Shown here piece after piece: positions 1 through 11,330 of a stretch of DNA of 64,000 nucleotides. Source of the stretch: Pelobates cultripes (lineage: Eukaryota; Chordata; Amphibia; Anura; Pelobatidae); assembly GCA_933207985.1 (NCBI GenBank), contig OW240918.1, positions 24,985,203-25,049,202 of the forward strand, written 5' to 3'. How positions within the stretch are numbered: the first letter of the stretch is position 1; every line of letters starts with the position of its first letter. A program made the position numbers and the translations under genes. Under the pieces are notes generated by a model. The model searched no databases and had not been told where the DNA came from. It saw only the letters and a program-made list of their open reading frames with translations.

Positions 1-461
1 ATAGATGTTCACTGCTGAATGTAGAAGACAAAGGTACAGGGTGTGCCATTTATAAAATATATAAAACCACAAAATAAAAAGAAATACAAAAATCCATAAA
101 AGTACAGATATAACCAAATGCAAGATGGGATACCGGGTGACTAGACACGGTCAAAGAATAGCAATACTTCTTGTATCATATTTCCGTATACTGCTCTTGG
201 ATTAGGCTTCACTTTATGACAGTGTATGAAAGAGAGCAAAAAAAAAAAAAAACAGGGAAAACCAATAGTGCAAAATGTCGCTAAAATATACCACATACAA
301 CACTTAAATCCAATTGCCAACTAACATTTGATGGAGATTAAACTAGCTCTAGATTAATCTGCATTAAGGTACACCAACAATCCAGGTTTTGTCAGGATTC
401 CCATAGGAATAGAAATAGGAAATATCTATTTATTTCCTGGACTGCTGGCCTGCTGACTGCC
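1..461. other. Non-coding, AT-rich; nothing recognised
   Basis: No credible coding sequence or named repeat was seen. There is a poly(A) run at about 239-253. Confidence 0.5.
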
Positions 462-780
462 TTAAAGGGAGGCTCCACTGCCCAAATACTGAAAAAAATG
501 TTTTCTCTATTTGGTAGATATACTTCCCAATTAAAAATTGCATACATTTCATTATGCATGTTTTTCCTTGGAGGGTATATGTAACAGCTCGCAAAAGCTG
601 CAGATCTCTTGTCTGCAGCTTTTGCAAACCATCCACTTCTTCTCAACCCAAATTTTCTGTGACTGTCCAATCACAGACTTCCCAATAGAGCTCAATGAGA
701 AGTATTTGCAAGACAGTTGCTCTGAGCAATTGCTGCCTCTGGAGTTAAGAACTGAGTTGGAAACCACTGCCCTACTTGTT
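462..780. mobile_element. TTAA-type short non-autonomous element
   Basis: It begins TTAAAGGGAGGCTCCACTGC and shares long phrases with the copy at 30183-30460: CTGTGACTGTCCAATCACAG versus CTGTGGTTGTCCAATCACAG, GACTTCCCAATAGAGCTCAA, and GCAATTGCTGCCTCT. Two copies 30 kb apart establish a dispersed repeat. The TTAA start suggests a Kolobok/piggyBac-like short element; the right end is unclear. Confidence 0.6.
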
Positions 781-849
781 TGAAATGTGTTGACTAAGAG
801 TCAAATGTTTTTAAGAAACAACTCAATAGTCTGATTAAATGTCACAGCT

Positions 850-1800
850 TGTCTTACAGGTACCCTGCAGGACCAGGTAAGAGGGCAAACCATTTCAAAA
901 CAGGGTACTCCTGGCACAATAACTAATATAGCAGGATATTATAGACCCTGGATGGTCATTTTGGCCTTCTTTGGGTCTTGTCACCAAGATGTACCTAACA
1001 CTTGTCTAGGCACAGTGAGCTATGAATACATGTCCAGATTACCATTTTCACTTAGGGAGAGCCTAAGCATTGCATTGCAACAAAAAATAGAGACAAACGA
1101 ACTCTGACAATGGGCAAAAGCTTAGAGAAACTCAGTAGCTCGCCCTTTAGTAAGTTCTCAAACAGGTCTCAAAATGTTTTTTGCTCATTTGTGTCATAAG
1201 AAAGAGAACATTTACCATTTGCATATCAGACTGATCTCACCCATTAGGGCAGGTCAAAAATGAAATGCCAGCAAGTAATCTCTCTTAATGAGAGATACAG
1301 CAAATCTGGACCATTGTTTATATTTTTGTGTTTGGCTCTCTGTTCCTTGGAGATAATTAGCTTACCAGTCTTTAACACAATTATCTCCCAGGCACAGAGA
1401 TTCTTGGGAGGGGCTTGTGCTGGGGCCTGTGCATAAAAGGCAGAGTTTGGCCCATTAAAATCAGTTGTACTCCCAGAAACTGTGTCGTCTAGTTACTGGG
1501 AGGGAATGGCTTTAATCACTGTTCAACACCTTGTTCCAGCTTGTGGAGTATTCGGCGGGGGAAGTCTTTGTAAGGACTAGAGCTCCAAGGACTGTGTGTC
1601 ATCCAGTAAATGGGAGGTAATAGAGCTAGTCACCTATCATGTTCCAGGACGGAGAGGCTTCAGGAGGACCCCAGTCAAGCCACATCTACTGGGGCAGAAG
1701 CTCTGAGGTTTTTTCCTGTTCCAGCTAGGCAGCAATCCTTGGTGGAGGTACCCAGCCGGGGTACAGGGAGCTCCACTAGAGTAACCAATAGAGGTAAAAG
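850..1800 (+). mobile_element. Degenerate LTR-like element, copy 1
   Basis: It shares the diagnostic core of the other LTR-like copies: GGAGATAATT (1349-1358) and its inverted partner AATTATCTCC (1379-1388), then a TATA-like GCATAAAAGG (1431-1440) and CCATTAAAATCAGTT. Ends are not defined and no target duplication was found. No coding sequence follows. Confidence 0.45.
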
Positions 1801-2999
1801 GAGCAAAAACAGTAAAATATCTATATTTTTATATTTAATAAATAAAGATTTTTACTGCTCCTGCTCTTTTTACTACTATTGGTTATCTAACTTAATCTGT
1901 ACACCAAATGACGGGAAAATGTGCTACATCAGAGTACTGCAAAATATATACATTATATTTATTATTTACTGATTGATCCATTTCCGGTCCTTTTGATAAC
2001 AAAACGAGCTGTCATATGGCCAAAATTTGCCATTCCGAATTTGGGTTATAATGTTTTTGGTAAAGTGGTTCAGCCTAAACAATTCTACTGTAGATAGGAT
2101 CATTACATTCCATTTTACATTTTATTTAATTTAAATGATAATTGTGGAATGAATGACATACTTTAGGTAAGACAGACATTTATCATTCACTTTTTAGATA
2201 TAGTTTTTTCCCATTATTTCTATTTTTAGTTCACCAATTTTTAGCCTATTCATGATTTCCTTACACAGCATTTTTGTTTTACTTTTCTTTAATTACTTGT
2301 TACTGGAACATTCTTTTTTGTAAAATTTTCTATGTAATCCATTGGTAGTTTTAGCTTATTACATTCGTACAATTTGACTGCACTCATTTCATAGGAATAT
2401 GTTAGTGGGTTATATCAGAAATAGAGCTCATTATTTCGCAAGTGTTAAATACATGACTTCTGATCAAGCACATTAAATATGTCTGCAGGAGACAAGGCTT
2501 CTATGCAACCAGAATCAGAATGCAATTGGTACGCGGAATATAGGTAAAAGATTGTACAGAAAGTGAAGATCAAAGATCCTGTGCATTGATGAAAGGGATG
2601 CAGAGTGGAATTAGCAAAGATGAAAGTCTTATTAAGCTGCACAGATTATTGTGTGAAAAAAAAGATAATGCATGTCCGTGTTTAGTGAGATAATTATAGC
2701 ACTGTAGTGACTGCAGACTAAAAGAATCTCAGACGCACATTATAGTTAATTGAAAAGATAGGGATTTTTGAGAAAATATAATTTTCTAAGAAACACAGAA
2801 TACTGTTCATTAATGTGGAATCTACATTAATTTCCAATGTTATTTACATGTTCTCATACCAGTAGATTGTGTATGTGACAAACTCCCCTTTTCAAGTGAG
2901 TTTGCCACGAGTTCTTGGAAGGACCTGCTTGACAGCCTCCTGCCCACAGACTATGGACCCTATAAACTGTGATATAAAAGTCTCAGTTTGTCTATTGGA
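1801..2999. other. Non-coding AT-rich stretch
   Basis: No gene or named repeat recognised. A short complementary pair around 1800 and 1865-1885 (GTAAAAGGAGCAAAAACAGTA against TTTACTGCTCCTGCTCTTTTTAC) makes a local hairpin. Confidence 0.4.
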
Positions 3000-3755
3000 A
3001 TTATATGGTTCGGTAACTGAGCAGCCGCACGAACCGGAGACCACCCTGGAGCTTGTTAATTGATTGTTAATTGATACATTGTTGCAATTTCCAGCGCAGT
3101 GATCTAAGTGTTTGTCTGGGTGGCCGCAATTCCTATGGACGACCACGAGGTGGTAGCCCACTTGTTCGCATGGACCAAAACTGCGAATAGACTTCAGTGG
3201 GACTTAGCCGTGAATGCCCTGGAACTATTTTCAGCATGAAAACTTCACGGTTCCCGGTCGGTCCTCCGGTGGCACTTAGCCGCGATTCTATTGAACTATT
3301 TTCAGCTATGGGACCATGCCTGTGGTCGGTAAAAACTATGACTTCCATAAAATTTCTGATCCCCTGAACTGATCTGGGTGATTTTTTGGATATGTTGGTC
3401 ACCCAGATCAGGGATATCAGGGGATGTGACATTTGTGGGGATATCATGTGTTTTGAGGTACTTTTGGGACTTTTTAGAAATTTATTATTTTTTCTGTGCA
3501 TGGAGACAATTGGATTAGAATTAGTACAGTTACTGATATAATTATCTCCCAAGCAGAGGGGAGGGAATGTGTGTCGTGTGGGAGTGCCTTACATTGTAAA
3601 TGTGTTATTATTGGTTTGTAAGTTTGTGTCCCTGTCCCCAATAAGGTCAATGTGAGCTTTCCCCTTGCATTGGGATTGTCATGTAAGGCCAAGTGTGGCA
3701 CCATTAAAATTGGTGCATCTCTTACCCCCAGCCCCTTTCTTTGTCTTTTTCTCCA
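3000..3755 (+). mobile_element. LTR-like element, copy 2, 3'-truncated
   Basis: The order of blocks matches the copies at 5871, 54000 and 62050: an early GGTTCGGTAACTGAG/ACCACC block, CCCCTGAACTGATCTGGGTG with a TCACCCAGATCAGGG return arm (about 3361-3412), GGAGACAATT/AATTATCTCC (3502-3511, 3540-3549), a decayed TATA region, and GTGTGGCACCATTAAAAT. Similarity is lost soon after that, so the 3' part is missing. The ACATAC microsatellite begins just downstream. Confidence 0.6.
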
Positions 3756-3845
3756 CCACAGTCCCTCTGTGTGGCTCTTTCTCCCTTTAGTTCATTCTGT
3801 GTGTCCCTCCCCTCCGGATCCCTTTGTGTGTCTTTCCTCCCAAGC

Positions 3846-4665
3846 CATGTAGACATAGATATGCAGGCAAAAATACATACATACTTACATTATCATAGAG
3901 GCATACGGGCATTGTTTTTCAGGCACACAATCAAACAAAGTCATACAGGTACACTATCATACAAACACAGACATAATCATGCAGAGACATACAGACACAG
4001 AGACAAACAGGCAGAGACAGATGTGCACACACAGGCAGAGACATACAGACATACAGAGACAATCACACAGAGACATACAGACACAGTCACACACACACAT
4101 ACAGAAACAGTCATGAGGAGATATACAGGCAGAGACATACAGACACAGAGACATACAGGCAGAGACATATAGACACACTGGCAGAGACATACACACATAT
4201 AGAGACAGTCACACAGAGACATACAGACACAGTCACACACACATACAGAGACATACACACATATAGAGACATACATACAGACAGAGACACACAGGCATAC
4301 AGAGGCATACAGTCATACAGACACATACATACATACAGGCATACAGAGACATACAGACACAGTCACACATACATACAGAGACATACATACATACAGAGAC
4401 ATACATACATACAAAGACATAAAGGTATACAGAGGCATACATACAGGCATACCGAGACATGCATACAAGCATACAGAGACATACATACATACAGGTATAC
4501 AGAGACATACAGACATACAGAGAAAGACATGTATACAGAGACATACATACATACATACAAGTGAACAGAGACATACATACAGGCGAACAGAGACATACAT
4601 GCACACAGAGTCATGCATATATACAGGCACACAGAGACATACATGCATATACATATATATGTAAA
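3846..4665. repeat. Long degenerate ACATACAGAGACATACAG microsatellite/minisatellite
   Basis: About 800 bp built of variants of ACATACAG, AGAGACATACAG and ACACAGTC. Apparent open frames across it, rich in Cys/Val/Ser or Thr/His/Arg, are repeat artefacts. Confidence 0.9.
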
Positions 4666-5750
4666 TATATTACAATTACATACCTACTGTTAAATCTGGT
4701 CCCTGGGGTGCATGCTGTCTGGCTCTGTGGAGTCCTACCTTGCAGCCCAGCCCCATTACAGGGCACTAGCCACGCTGTGTGATGTACATAGAGTATGGAT
4801 ATGATGTCATTCATGATACCCCTGAGAGAATCTGTCTCACTTTGTTTAGTCTTCTTGGAGACTTTGTGTCAGGGTTGTCTTCCTTCTTGAGTAAGGTTTT
4901 TTTGGCATCCTTTCAAGATATAACAAGTTGTACACAGTCAAAAGCGCAGTAGTGTGATGCCTTGGTCCATGTTCATCATGAAGAGCAAACCTCTGTGGTA
5001 TACAGAGATTTTCAACACTTTATAGTCAGAGGATGACATCCAAACAAAACCCTCAATTGGATCAGTTAGACACACATTTCTCACACTCAGAAACAGGCCA
5101 CCACATTTTCAGAATCCTAGATATTTCTTCAATATTCCTCTCGTTCACAGAGATTGTGGCATTCTATCCAGCCAATTAAATGTTGAATAAACATTAATAC
5201 ATCAGACAATGTAATCAAAGTAGTGAGTTACCAAGCAGTCTTATCATCATGAGGCATTGGTGATAACATTACAAAAAAATACTGTCAGGTTCTTTGGGAT
5301 CTGTGCCCTTATGCTATTAGTAACACAATTGCATTAGGGATATCTGGATAATTGATTATCTTTGCATATGACAGCATATCATTGTTAATATTCTTCTGGG
5401 GCAGCTCATTAACCATAAAGCAGGTGGGAATAGCAAATAGCTCTGCTCCCACAATGCCTTGCTCCCCCTAATGTTGAGTTTCTTTTGTGAGCATCCTCTT
5501 CACTTTGTAACCTGCCATTCACATTATGAATCTAAAGCCACCTTTTTTCTAACTCAGTAGGGAAAAAGAAGGGGACATCTGTTCTGCTATACAGCATTAG
5601 TTTTCTGTTGCTATATTTTTTCATGAAAAGTAACTCAAGGACCGACCCTATAAAATATAGAGTATATGTCATCCTCTAGATGGTAAGACCACCTAGTTAT
5701 CTCCCCTACCCACCATGCTGCTTAATTGCTACTACTGGCTATGGAGTAAT
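4666..5750. other. Non-coding stretch between microsatellites
   Basis: No credible coding sequence or named repeat recognised. Confidence 0.4.
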
Positions 5751-5751
5751 T

Positions 5752-5819
5752 GTAAACACTCATACACACATAAATAGGCCCATACATACACACAAACATA
5801 GACATGCATACATACACAT

Positions 5820-5850
<31 letters not shown>

Positions 5851-5870
5851 CACATACATGGACACACATG
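5752..5870. repeat. (ACAT)n microsatellite, left of LTR copy 3
   Basis: ACATACAT-type repeat ending with TATATACACATACATGGACA. Almost the same phrase ends the microsatellite on the other side of the LTR (about 6870-6900). Confidence 0.85.
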
Positions 5871-6817
5871 GGTCGTTAACTACAAAGAGCACACGGAATT
5901 AGTGCTCTCCTTGTGTGGCTGCCATTCGTAGAGTCGAACATCATGTGTAGGAGAAAATGGTGACCATCTTGTTTGCATGAAAGGAGGCAGTGGAACTTGG
6001 TTGTCGACTGTCATAAACTAAAATCGGACACTCGACTTCCCGAACATCGGTCAAACCTTACGAACACCTGCTTCCTTTTCCCAACCAGCTAGGAGAGCGC
6101 TGTTAGGTAGTTTTTTTCCCATGAACTAGGGCAACAAACGCTACTATGAGCCAAGGGGTGCTGTTCGTGGATTTATTCAGTTTCAAGACTTTCCGAAATA
6201 GACTGACCACACAACCTGAACTCATGGAACTGTTTCTGGGCAAGAGCCTCGGTCAAACTAAGACCTCCATGCAACTCCTGAACCCCTGAACTGATCTGGG
6301 TGATTTTTGTATATGTTGGTCACCCAGATCAAGGATATCAGGGGATATGACATTCATAGAGGGGTGCTTTTAAAGTTTGGGGTGCTTTTAAAGTTTTGGG
6401 GAAAAAATTTTTTTTTGCCTGGAGATAATTGAGTTATTACAGTATCTGACCCAATTATCTCCCAGGCTGAGCGGAGGGATTATGTGTTTACTGTAGGAGT
6501 GTTATACTTTGTAACCCTATTGTGATTGGTGTATAACTTTGTGTTGGAGTCCCCAACAAGGTCCATGTGGGAGTAACCCTTGCATGGGGACTTGCATAAA
6601 AGCAAGTGTGGCACCATTAAAATCATTCATGTTACACCCTTCATCTAGTTTCGGCTGATGTTTGGGTACCTGTCTATTTTGCTGGGAGAATACACTTGGG
6701 AGGCTCACATTCGTATGGAGAATCGTTCGAATCAACACCCGAACTGCGAGCTATATTCACTCATGGTCTGGCAGTTCGGGAGTAAATAGACTATCTACTA
6801 TACCAGCGTTCGTTACA
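5871..6817 (+). mobile_element. Solo LTR-like element, copy 3
   Basis: It contains the CCTGAACTGATCTGGGTG / TCACCCAGATCA hairpin (about 6289-6333), GGAGATAATT (6421-6430) and AATTATCTCC (6453-6462), a TATA-like CATAAAAG (6595-6602), GTGTGGCACCATTAAAATCA and TTACACCCTTCATCTAG. It ends CCAGCGTTCGTTACA, the same end as the copy at 62050. It lies inside an ACAT microsatellite. There is no internal coding region, so it is read as a solo LTR. Confidence 0.65.
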
Positions 6818-6915
6818 AACACATACATACACACATATATAGACACACATACATACATACATACATACATATATACACAAATACATGGACACACATATAT
6901 ACATTCATACACATG
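6818..6915. repeat. (ACAT)n microsatellite, right of LTR copy 3
   Basis: ACACATACATACACACATAT followed by several ACATAC units. Confidence 0.85.
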
Positions 6916-8127
6916 TTTGCATACATGTATTTTTATATAATTTAAAGCATTTTTCATTTATCTGACAAAATCCTTCCAAACGTAGAACTAAAATGCCTGC
7001 AAGCAAAGGTTACTGGAATGGTACATACACATGTGAAACTACACAATCACAATGTGAAAATCCCCTTTAGGAAATTAGATGAACTCCTGCTTATCCCTAG
7101 TCTGAAAACAAAGATGATGACAAATGTGATATTCATAGAAAATGTATTCCTTTCCAAAATAAATTATTTTTTTTCCCTATCTATTTTTGTGTATTGTAGG
7201 ATCAAATATATATATTTTATTAGAATTGTGAATTCACTTCATTTTAATAGTGTCAAACATGGCTAATCCAATCTATTCAACTCCAGCAGGCACATGCCCA
7301 GCATGTATAGCATGCAGGTCTACGAACAAGAAACAGACCGATACTACTGTAAATGCAATAAAAACAAAATAACATTACTGAGCAAGAAATCGACCTGTGC
7401 TGTGTTTGGTTTTACTACAATACACCAAGCTATTACAAAGCAGATTCCAAAGCACAGTAGGAGAACTCACTGCTAAGAATCAATCTTTAAATCATTTAAA
7501 AATACATGCTGAAACCCCCAATGACTAAAAAATGCATTGACCAGTTTACAGGCAGAGTGTACGGGTGCTTGTTCCCAGAATGCATTGGGTTTCTCTTGAT
7601 AGATAGAATTCTACAGAGAACTGATTCAGTATGTAGCAAAAACATCTCATTAGGGGCCCAATCTATTGAGAGACCTGTGCAATAAAACAGCAACAATGAT
7701 AAATGGCAGTTACTATTCCGTTTTTAAATTTGTATCAGTAATTATGTCATAAAATATTCAAATGACACAGTAAAACCTACGTGTGCATATAATGCAAAGG
7801 GGACCTATTTTACCTGAAGAATGGAGAATATGCATGCATGTGTATAAATATAAAGTATATTATTTTAACTTTTCATTTTTCTAACACAAGGTATACACAT
7901 GTATTTATAAACTATGTTACCAGGAAGGATGCTTTGAGAATCCCCTTGCTTTCAAGTATGTCCTAGGGAGCACATACAAATACAATGTTGCATATATTAT
8001 GTATATGTGAAAACATATTAGCTAAAGAAAAAAATTAAATGGAAGCACCCTTATTATAACAATCAAGTAAACAAATTACTAGTTAATCAATTAAGCATTG
8101 TACAGCGCATAGAACAATATGGGATAT
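6916..8127. other. Non-coding AT-rich stretch
   Basis: No gene or named repeat recognised. Confidence 0.4.
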
Positions 8128-9190
8128 ATTATAGATCCATATGCTTAACTATAAAGTGTGTCACAGTGACTCAAAGGGTGTAAATAAGTAAAAGGAAATA
8201 TATATATATATTTTATATATACCCTGTGTTCTTTGGCAACTATCCCTGCAGGGATAAAAAAAAAAACAGAGCACTTTCATAGGGCAATATAGTTTTTGTA
8301 ATATGTGAAACAATCACAGTTGGAGTCTTATAGTTATCACACTAACATTTTTCTGAGCCTGTCTATATAACTGGCTCAGGTAATTCAGATTTTTGGTGTG
8401 ATACTGGGATTCCACTGAAGTGTTAGGAGTAACTTTATCCTCAATGATAAAAGACAGGAAAGGCAAAACCAGTTAGAGTAAAAATAAGGAACATTTATTT
8501 CAAACAAATATAAAAACCTTACATTAAGGTAACTGGTGTGCCACAGTCCAAATTCACAGCAAGCACAACGCGTTTCGACACTCATCCTGGGTCTTCCTCA
8601 GGTACATAAATTACTGTATAAAGTTCCTGCTTTTAAATATCTTTTTCCTGCCATATTCGGCACTAATACAGTGTTTACATGAGAAAGGCTGCAGGGAGCT
8701 ATAGTTCTCACCTGAACAACCTCATTAAGCTGAAATGTTCAGGTGTCTATAGTGTCCCTTTAAGGAAATACCTAAAAAGCTATGGGCATCAAACAAAGAA
8801 GATAAAATATCTATTCTTAAATGTAATTACAAATATCAAAATCTATATTTGTTTGAAATAAATGTTACTTATTTTTACTCTAACTGGTTTTGCCTTTCCT
8901 GTCTTTTATCATTGAGGATAAAGTTACTCCTAACACTTAGGTGAAATCCCAGTATAACACCAAAAAGCTGAATTACCTGAGCCAGTTATATAGACAGGCT
9001 CAGAAAAATGTGTGTGAAAACTATAAGACCCCAATTGTGATTGTTTTACATATGACAAAAACTATGAAAGTGCTCTGTCATTTATACCTGCAGAAACCTG
9101 CCATAAAACATAGTGTATATATAATATATATATATATATTTACTTATTTACACCCTTTGAGCCACTGTCAAGCATATGGATCTATAATAC
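8128..9190. repeat. Long inverted repeat with hammerhead-like spacer, Penelope-terminus-like
   Basis: The arm 8128-8512 is the imperfect reverse complement of 8845-9190. Landmarks are GGCAAAACCAGTTAGAGTAA against its complement at about 8873-8895, CTGAGCCTGTCTATATAACT against AGTTATATAGACAGGCTCAG, and ATAGATCCATATGCTT against AAGCATATGGATCTAT. The 330-bp spacer has, on the - strand, CTGAGGAAGACC...GTGTCGAAACGCG (8570-8601), the type of motif found in Penelope-like pLTRs. No coding sequence remains. Assignment to a Penelope-like relic is inference from architecture. Confidence 0.7.
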
Positions 9191-9314
9191 GCTGCTCAAA
9201 AAAATAAAGGGAACACAAAAATAACACATCCTAGATCTGAATTAATTAAATATTCTTCTGAAATACTTTGTTCTTTACGTAGTTGAATGTGCTGACAACA
9301 AAATCACACAAAAA

Positions 9315-10470
9315 CTAAAAAATGGAAATCAAATTTTTCAACCCATGGAGGTCTGGATTTGGAGTCACACTCAAAATTAAAGTGGAAAAACACATTACAT
9401 GCTGACCCAACTTTGATGTAATGTCATTAAAACAAGTCAAAATAAGGCTCAGTAGTGTGTGGCCTCCACATGCCTGTATGACCTCCCTACAATGCCTGTA
9501 CATGCTCCTGATGAGGTGGCAGATGGTCTCCTGAGGGATCTCCTCCCTGACCTGAACTAAAGCATCTGCCAACTCCTGGACAGTCTGTGGTGCAACGTTA
9601 CATTGGTGGATGGAGCGAGACATGATGTCCCAGATGTGCTCAATTGGATTCCGGTCTGGGGAACGGGCGGGCCAGTCCTTAGCATCAATGCCTTTGTCTT
9701 GCAGAAACTGCTGACACACTCCAGCCACATGAGGTCTAGCATTGTTTTGCATTAGGAGGAACCCAGGGCCAACCGCACCAGCATATGGTCTCACAAGGGG
9801 TCTGAGGATCTCATCTCGGTACCTCATGGCAGCCAGGCTACCCCTGGCGAGCACATGGAGGGCTGTGCAGCCCCCAAAGAAATGCCACCCCACACCATTA
9901 CTGACCCACTGCCAAACCGGTCATGCTGGAGGATGTTGCATGCAGCAGAACATTCTCCACGGCATCTTCAGACTCTGTCACGTCTGTCACATGTGCTCAG
10001 TGTGAACCTGCTTTCATCTGTGAAGAGCACAGGACGCCAGTGGCAAATTTGCCAATCTTGGTGTTCTCTGGCAAATGCCAAACATCCTTCACGGTGCTGG
10101 GCTGTAAGTACAACCCCCACCTGTGGACGTCGGGCCCTCATACCACCCTCATGGAGTCTTTTTCTGACCATTTGAGCAGACACATGCACATTTGCGGCCT
10201 GCTGGAGGTCATTTTGCAGGGCTCTGGCAATGCTCCTCCTGTTCCCCCTTGCACAAAGACGGAGGTAGCGGTCCAGCTGCTGGGTTGTTGCCCTCCTACG
10301 GCCTCCTCCACATCTCCTGATGTACTGGCCTGTCTCCTGGTAGCGCCTCCATGCTCTGAACACTATGCTGACAAACACAGCAGACCTTGCCACAGCTCGC
10401 ATTGATGTGCCATCCTGGATGAGCTGCACTACCTGAGCCACTTGTGTGGGTTGTAGACTCCGTCTCATGC
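9315..10470 (-). pseudogene. Tc1-like transposase, inactivated
   Basis: A DDE transposase that would cut and paste its own element in the nucleus. The likely start is [15 protein letters not shown] at about 10470, opening a helix-turn-helix DNA-binding region, followed by a GRRRATTQ linker segment. The first catalytic Asp is visible in VLFTDESRF. The second acidic motif reads MQNNARPH, so the Asp normally found there is Asn. The third motif is present as PDRNPIEHIWD. The frame stops after CDRRDRV (about 9968) and shifts near 9880-9895, where GGISLGG-type sequence is damaged. The C-terminal frame runs on past the usual end into the subterminal repeat. Confidence 0.92.
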
Positions 10471-10715
10471 TACCACTAGAGTGAAAGCACCGCCAGCATT
10501 CAAAAATGACCAAAACATCAGCCAGGAAGCATAGGAACTGAGAAGTGGTCTGTGGTCACCACCTGCAGAACCACTCTTTTATTGGGGGTGTCTTGCTAAT
10601 TGCCTATAATTTCCACCTATTGATAGGCAAAACAGCATGTGAAATTGATTGTCACTCAGTGTTGCTTCCTAAGTGGAGAGTTTGATTTCACAGAAGTATG
10701 ACTGACTTGGAGTTA

Positions 10716-11313
10716 CTGTCACAGTTCTCACCGCGACATCCTGACAGCCAGACGAGGTCGCCCCAGAAGTGCCCGGTGACGGACTTGAACCTGGGTACAT
10801 TGCAATCCTGGACCTGCTTTTTGCCTCTGAGTCACTATACAGCTCTAGGATTGCCTGAAGTAATATTGCCTTGTACCCAGCACTGGGGGCTGGACGTTAT
10901 TCTGTGGCTGCTCCAACAATCTCAGCACACCTGTGGCTGATCACCAATTAGCCAGGTATCAGACACTGCCTCTCCCTGAGGGCAGTGCCAGTTCATTGAC
11001 TCTGGTTCCCTTGTTTGGTTCCTGTCTTGACATTTCAGCGTTCCAGTTTTTCCTGTCTGATTCCGGCTTCTGACCTTGGCTTTCCTCCTGGACTACTCTG
11101 ATCTCTGGCTTCCCCTGACTTTGGCTTTCCTTGACTACGCTTCTGCTAATCCCTGCTGTACTGCTACTTGGAGCACTATTCCTGGAAAGCCCCCGTGCAC
11201 AGACTCACAGATCAGGTGGCGTCTTACCTGGTCACCCTGGTCTGTGTCTACTTTGCAAGGGTGAGCGTATAACTCTGCGAGTTGGACTCCCCATCAGGTA
11301 AGACTCCTGACAG
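10716..11313. mobile_element. Harbinger-like non-autonomous insert in the Tc1 element
   Basis: The Tc1 sequence GACTTGGAGTTA|CATTGTG is interrupted by a 598-bp segment bounded by CTGTCA...TGACAG and flanked by TTA on both sides (10713-10715, 11314-11316). The ends match imperfectly over about 17 bp (CTGTCACAGTTCTCACC against CTGTCAGGAGTCTTACC). A TTA duplication is typical of PIF/Harbinger elements. The short frames inside have no recognisable product. Confidence 0.75.
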
Positions 11314-11330
11314 TTACATTGTGTTGTTTA

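Larger units (their letters stand above)
9188..11330 (-). mobile_element. Tc1-like DNA transposon with nested insertion; right end lost
   Basis: The left end reads TACGCTGCTCAAAAAAATAA, typical of a Tc1/mariner-family terminus. The body encodes a Tc1-type transposase on the - strand. The right part is split at 10716-11313 by another element, resumes with TTACATTGTGTTGTTTA, and is then cut before the right terminal repeat. Loss of one terminus and the dead transposase make it immobile. Confidence 0.9.

Noticed and set aside
538..783. Open frame of 81 codons
   Set aside because: It lies entirely in a TTAA-type repeat that recurs at 30183-30460 without the frame being kept.
3957..4654. Several overlapping open frames of 70-143 codons rich in Cys, Val, Ser and Tyr, or in His/Thr/Arg
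   Set aside because: They are translations of the ACATACAG tandem repeat; a repeat without stops gives open frames in many phases.
3846..6915. LTR-like copies at 3000 and 5871 as a paired-LTR element with an internal region
   Set aside because: The intervening 2 kb has no gag or pol signal, the copies are strongly diverged, and the first is 3'-truncated.
9742..10405. + strand frames of 87-160 codons opposite the Tc1 transposase
   Set aside because: Antisense shadows of the transposase coding sequence; no homology of their own.
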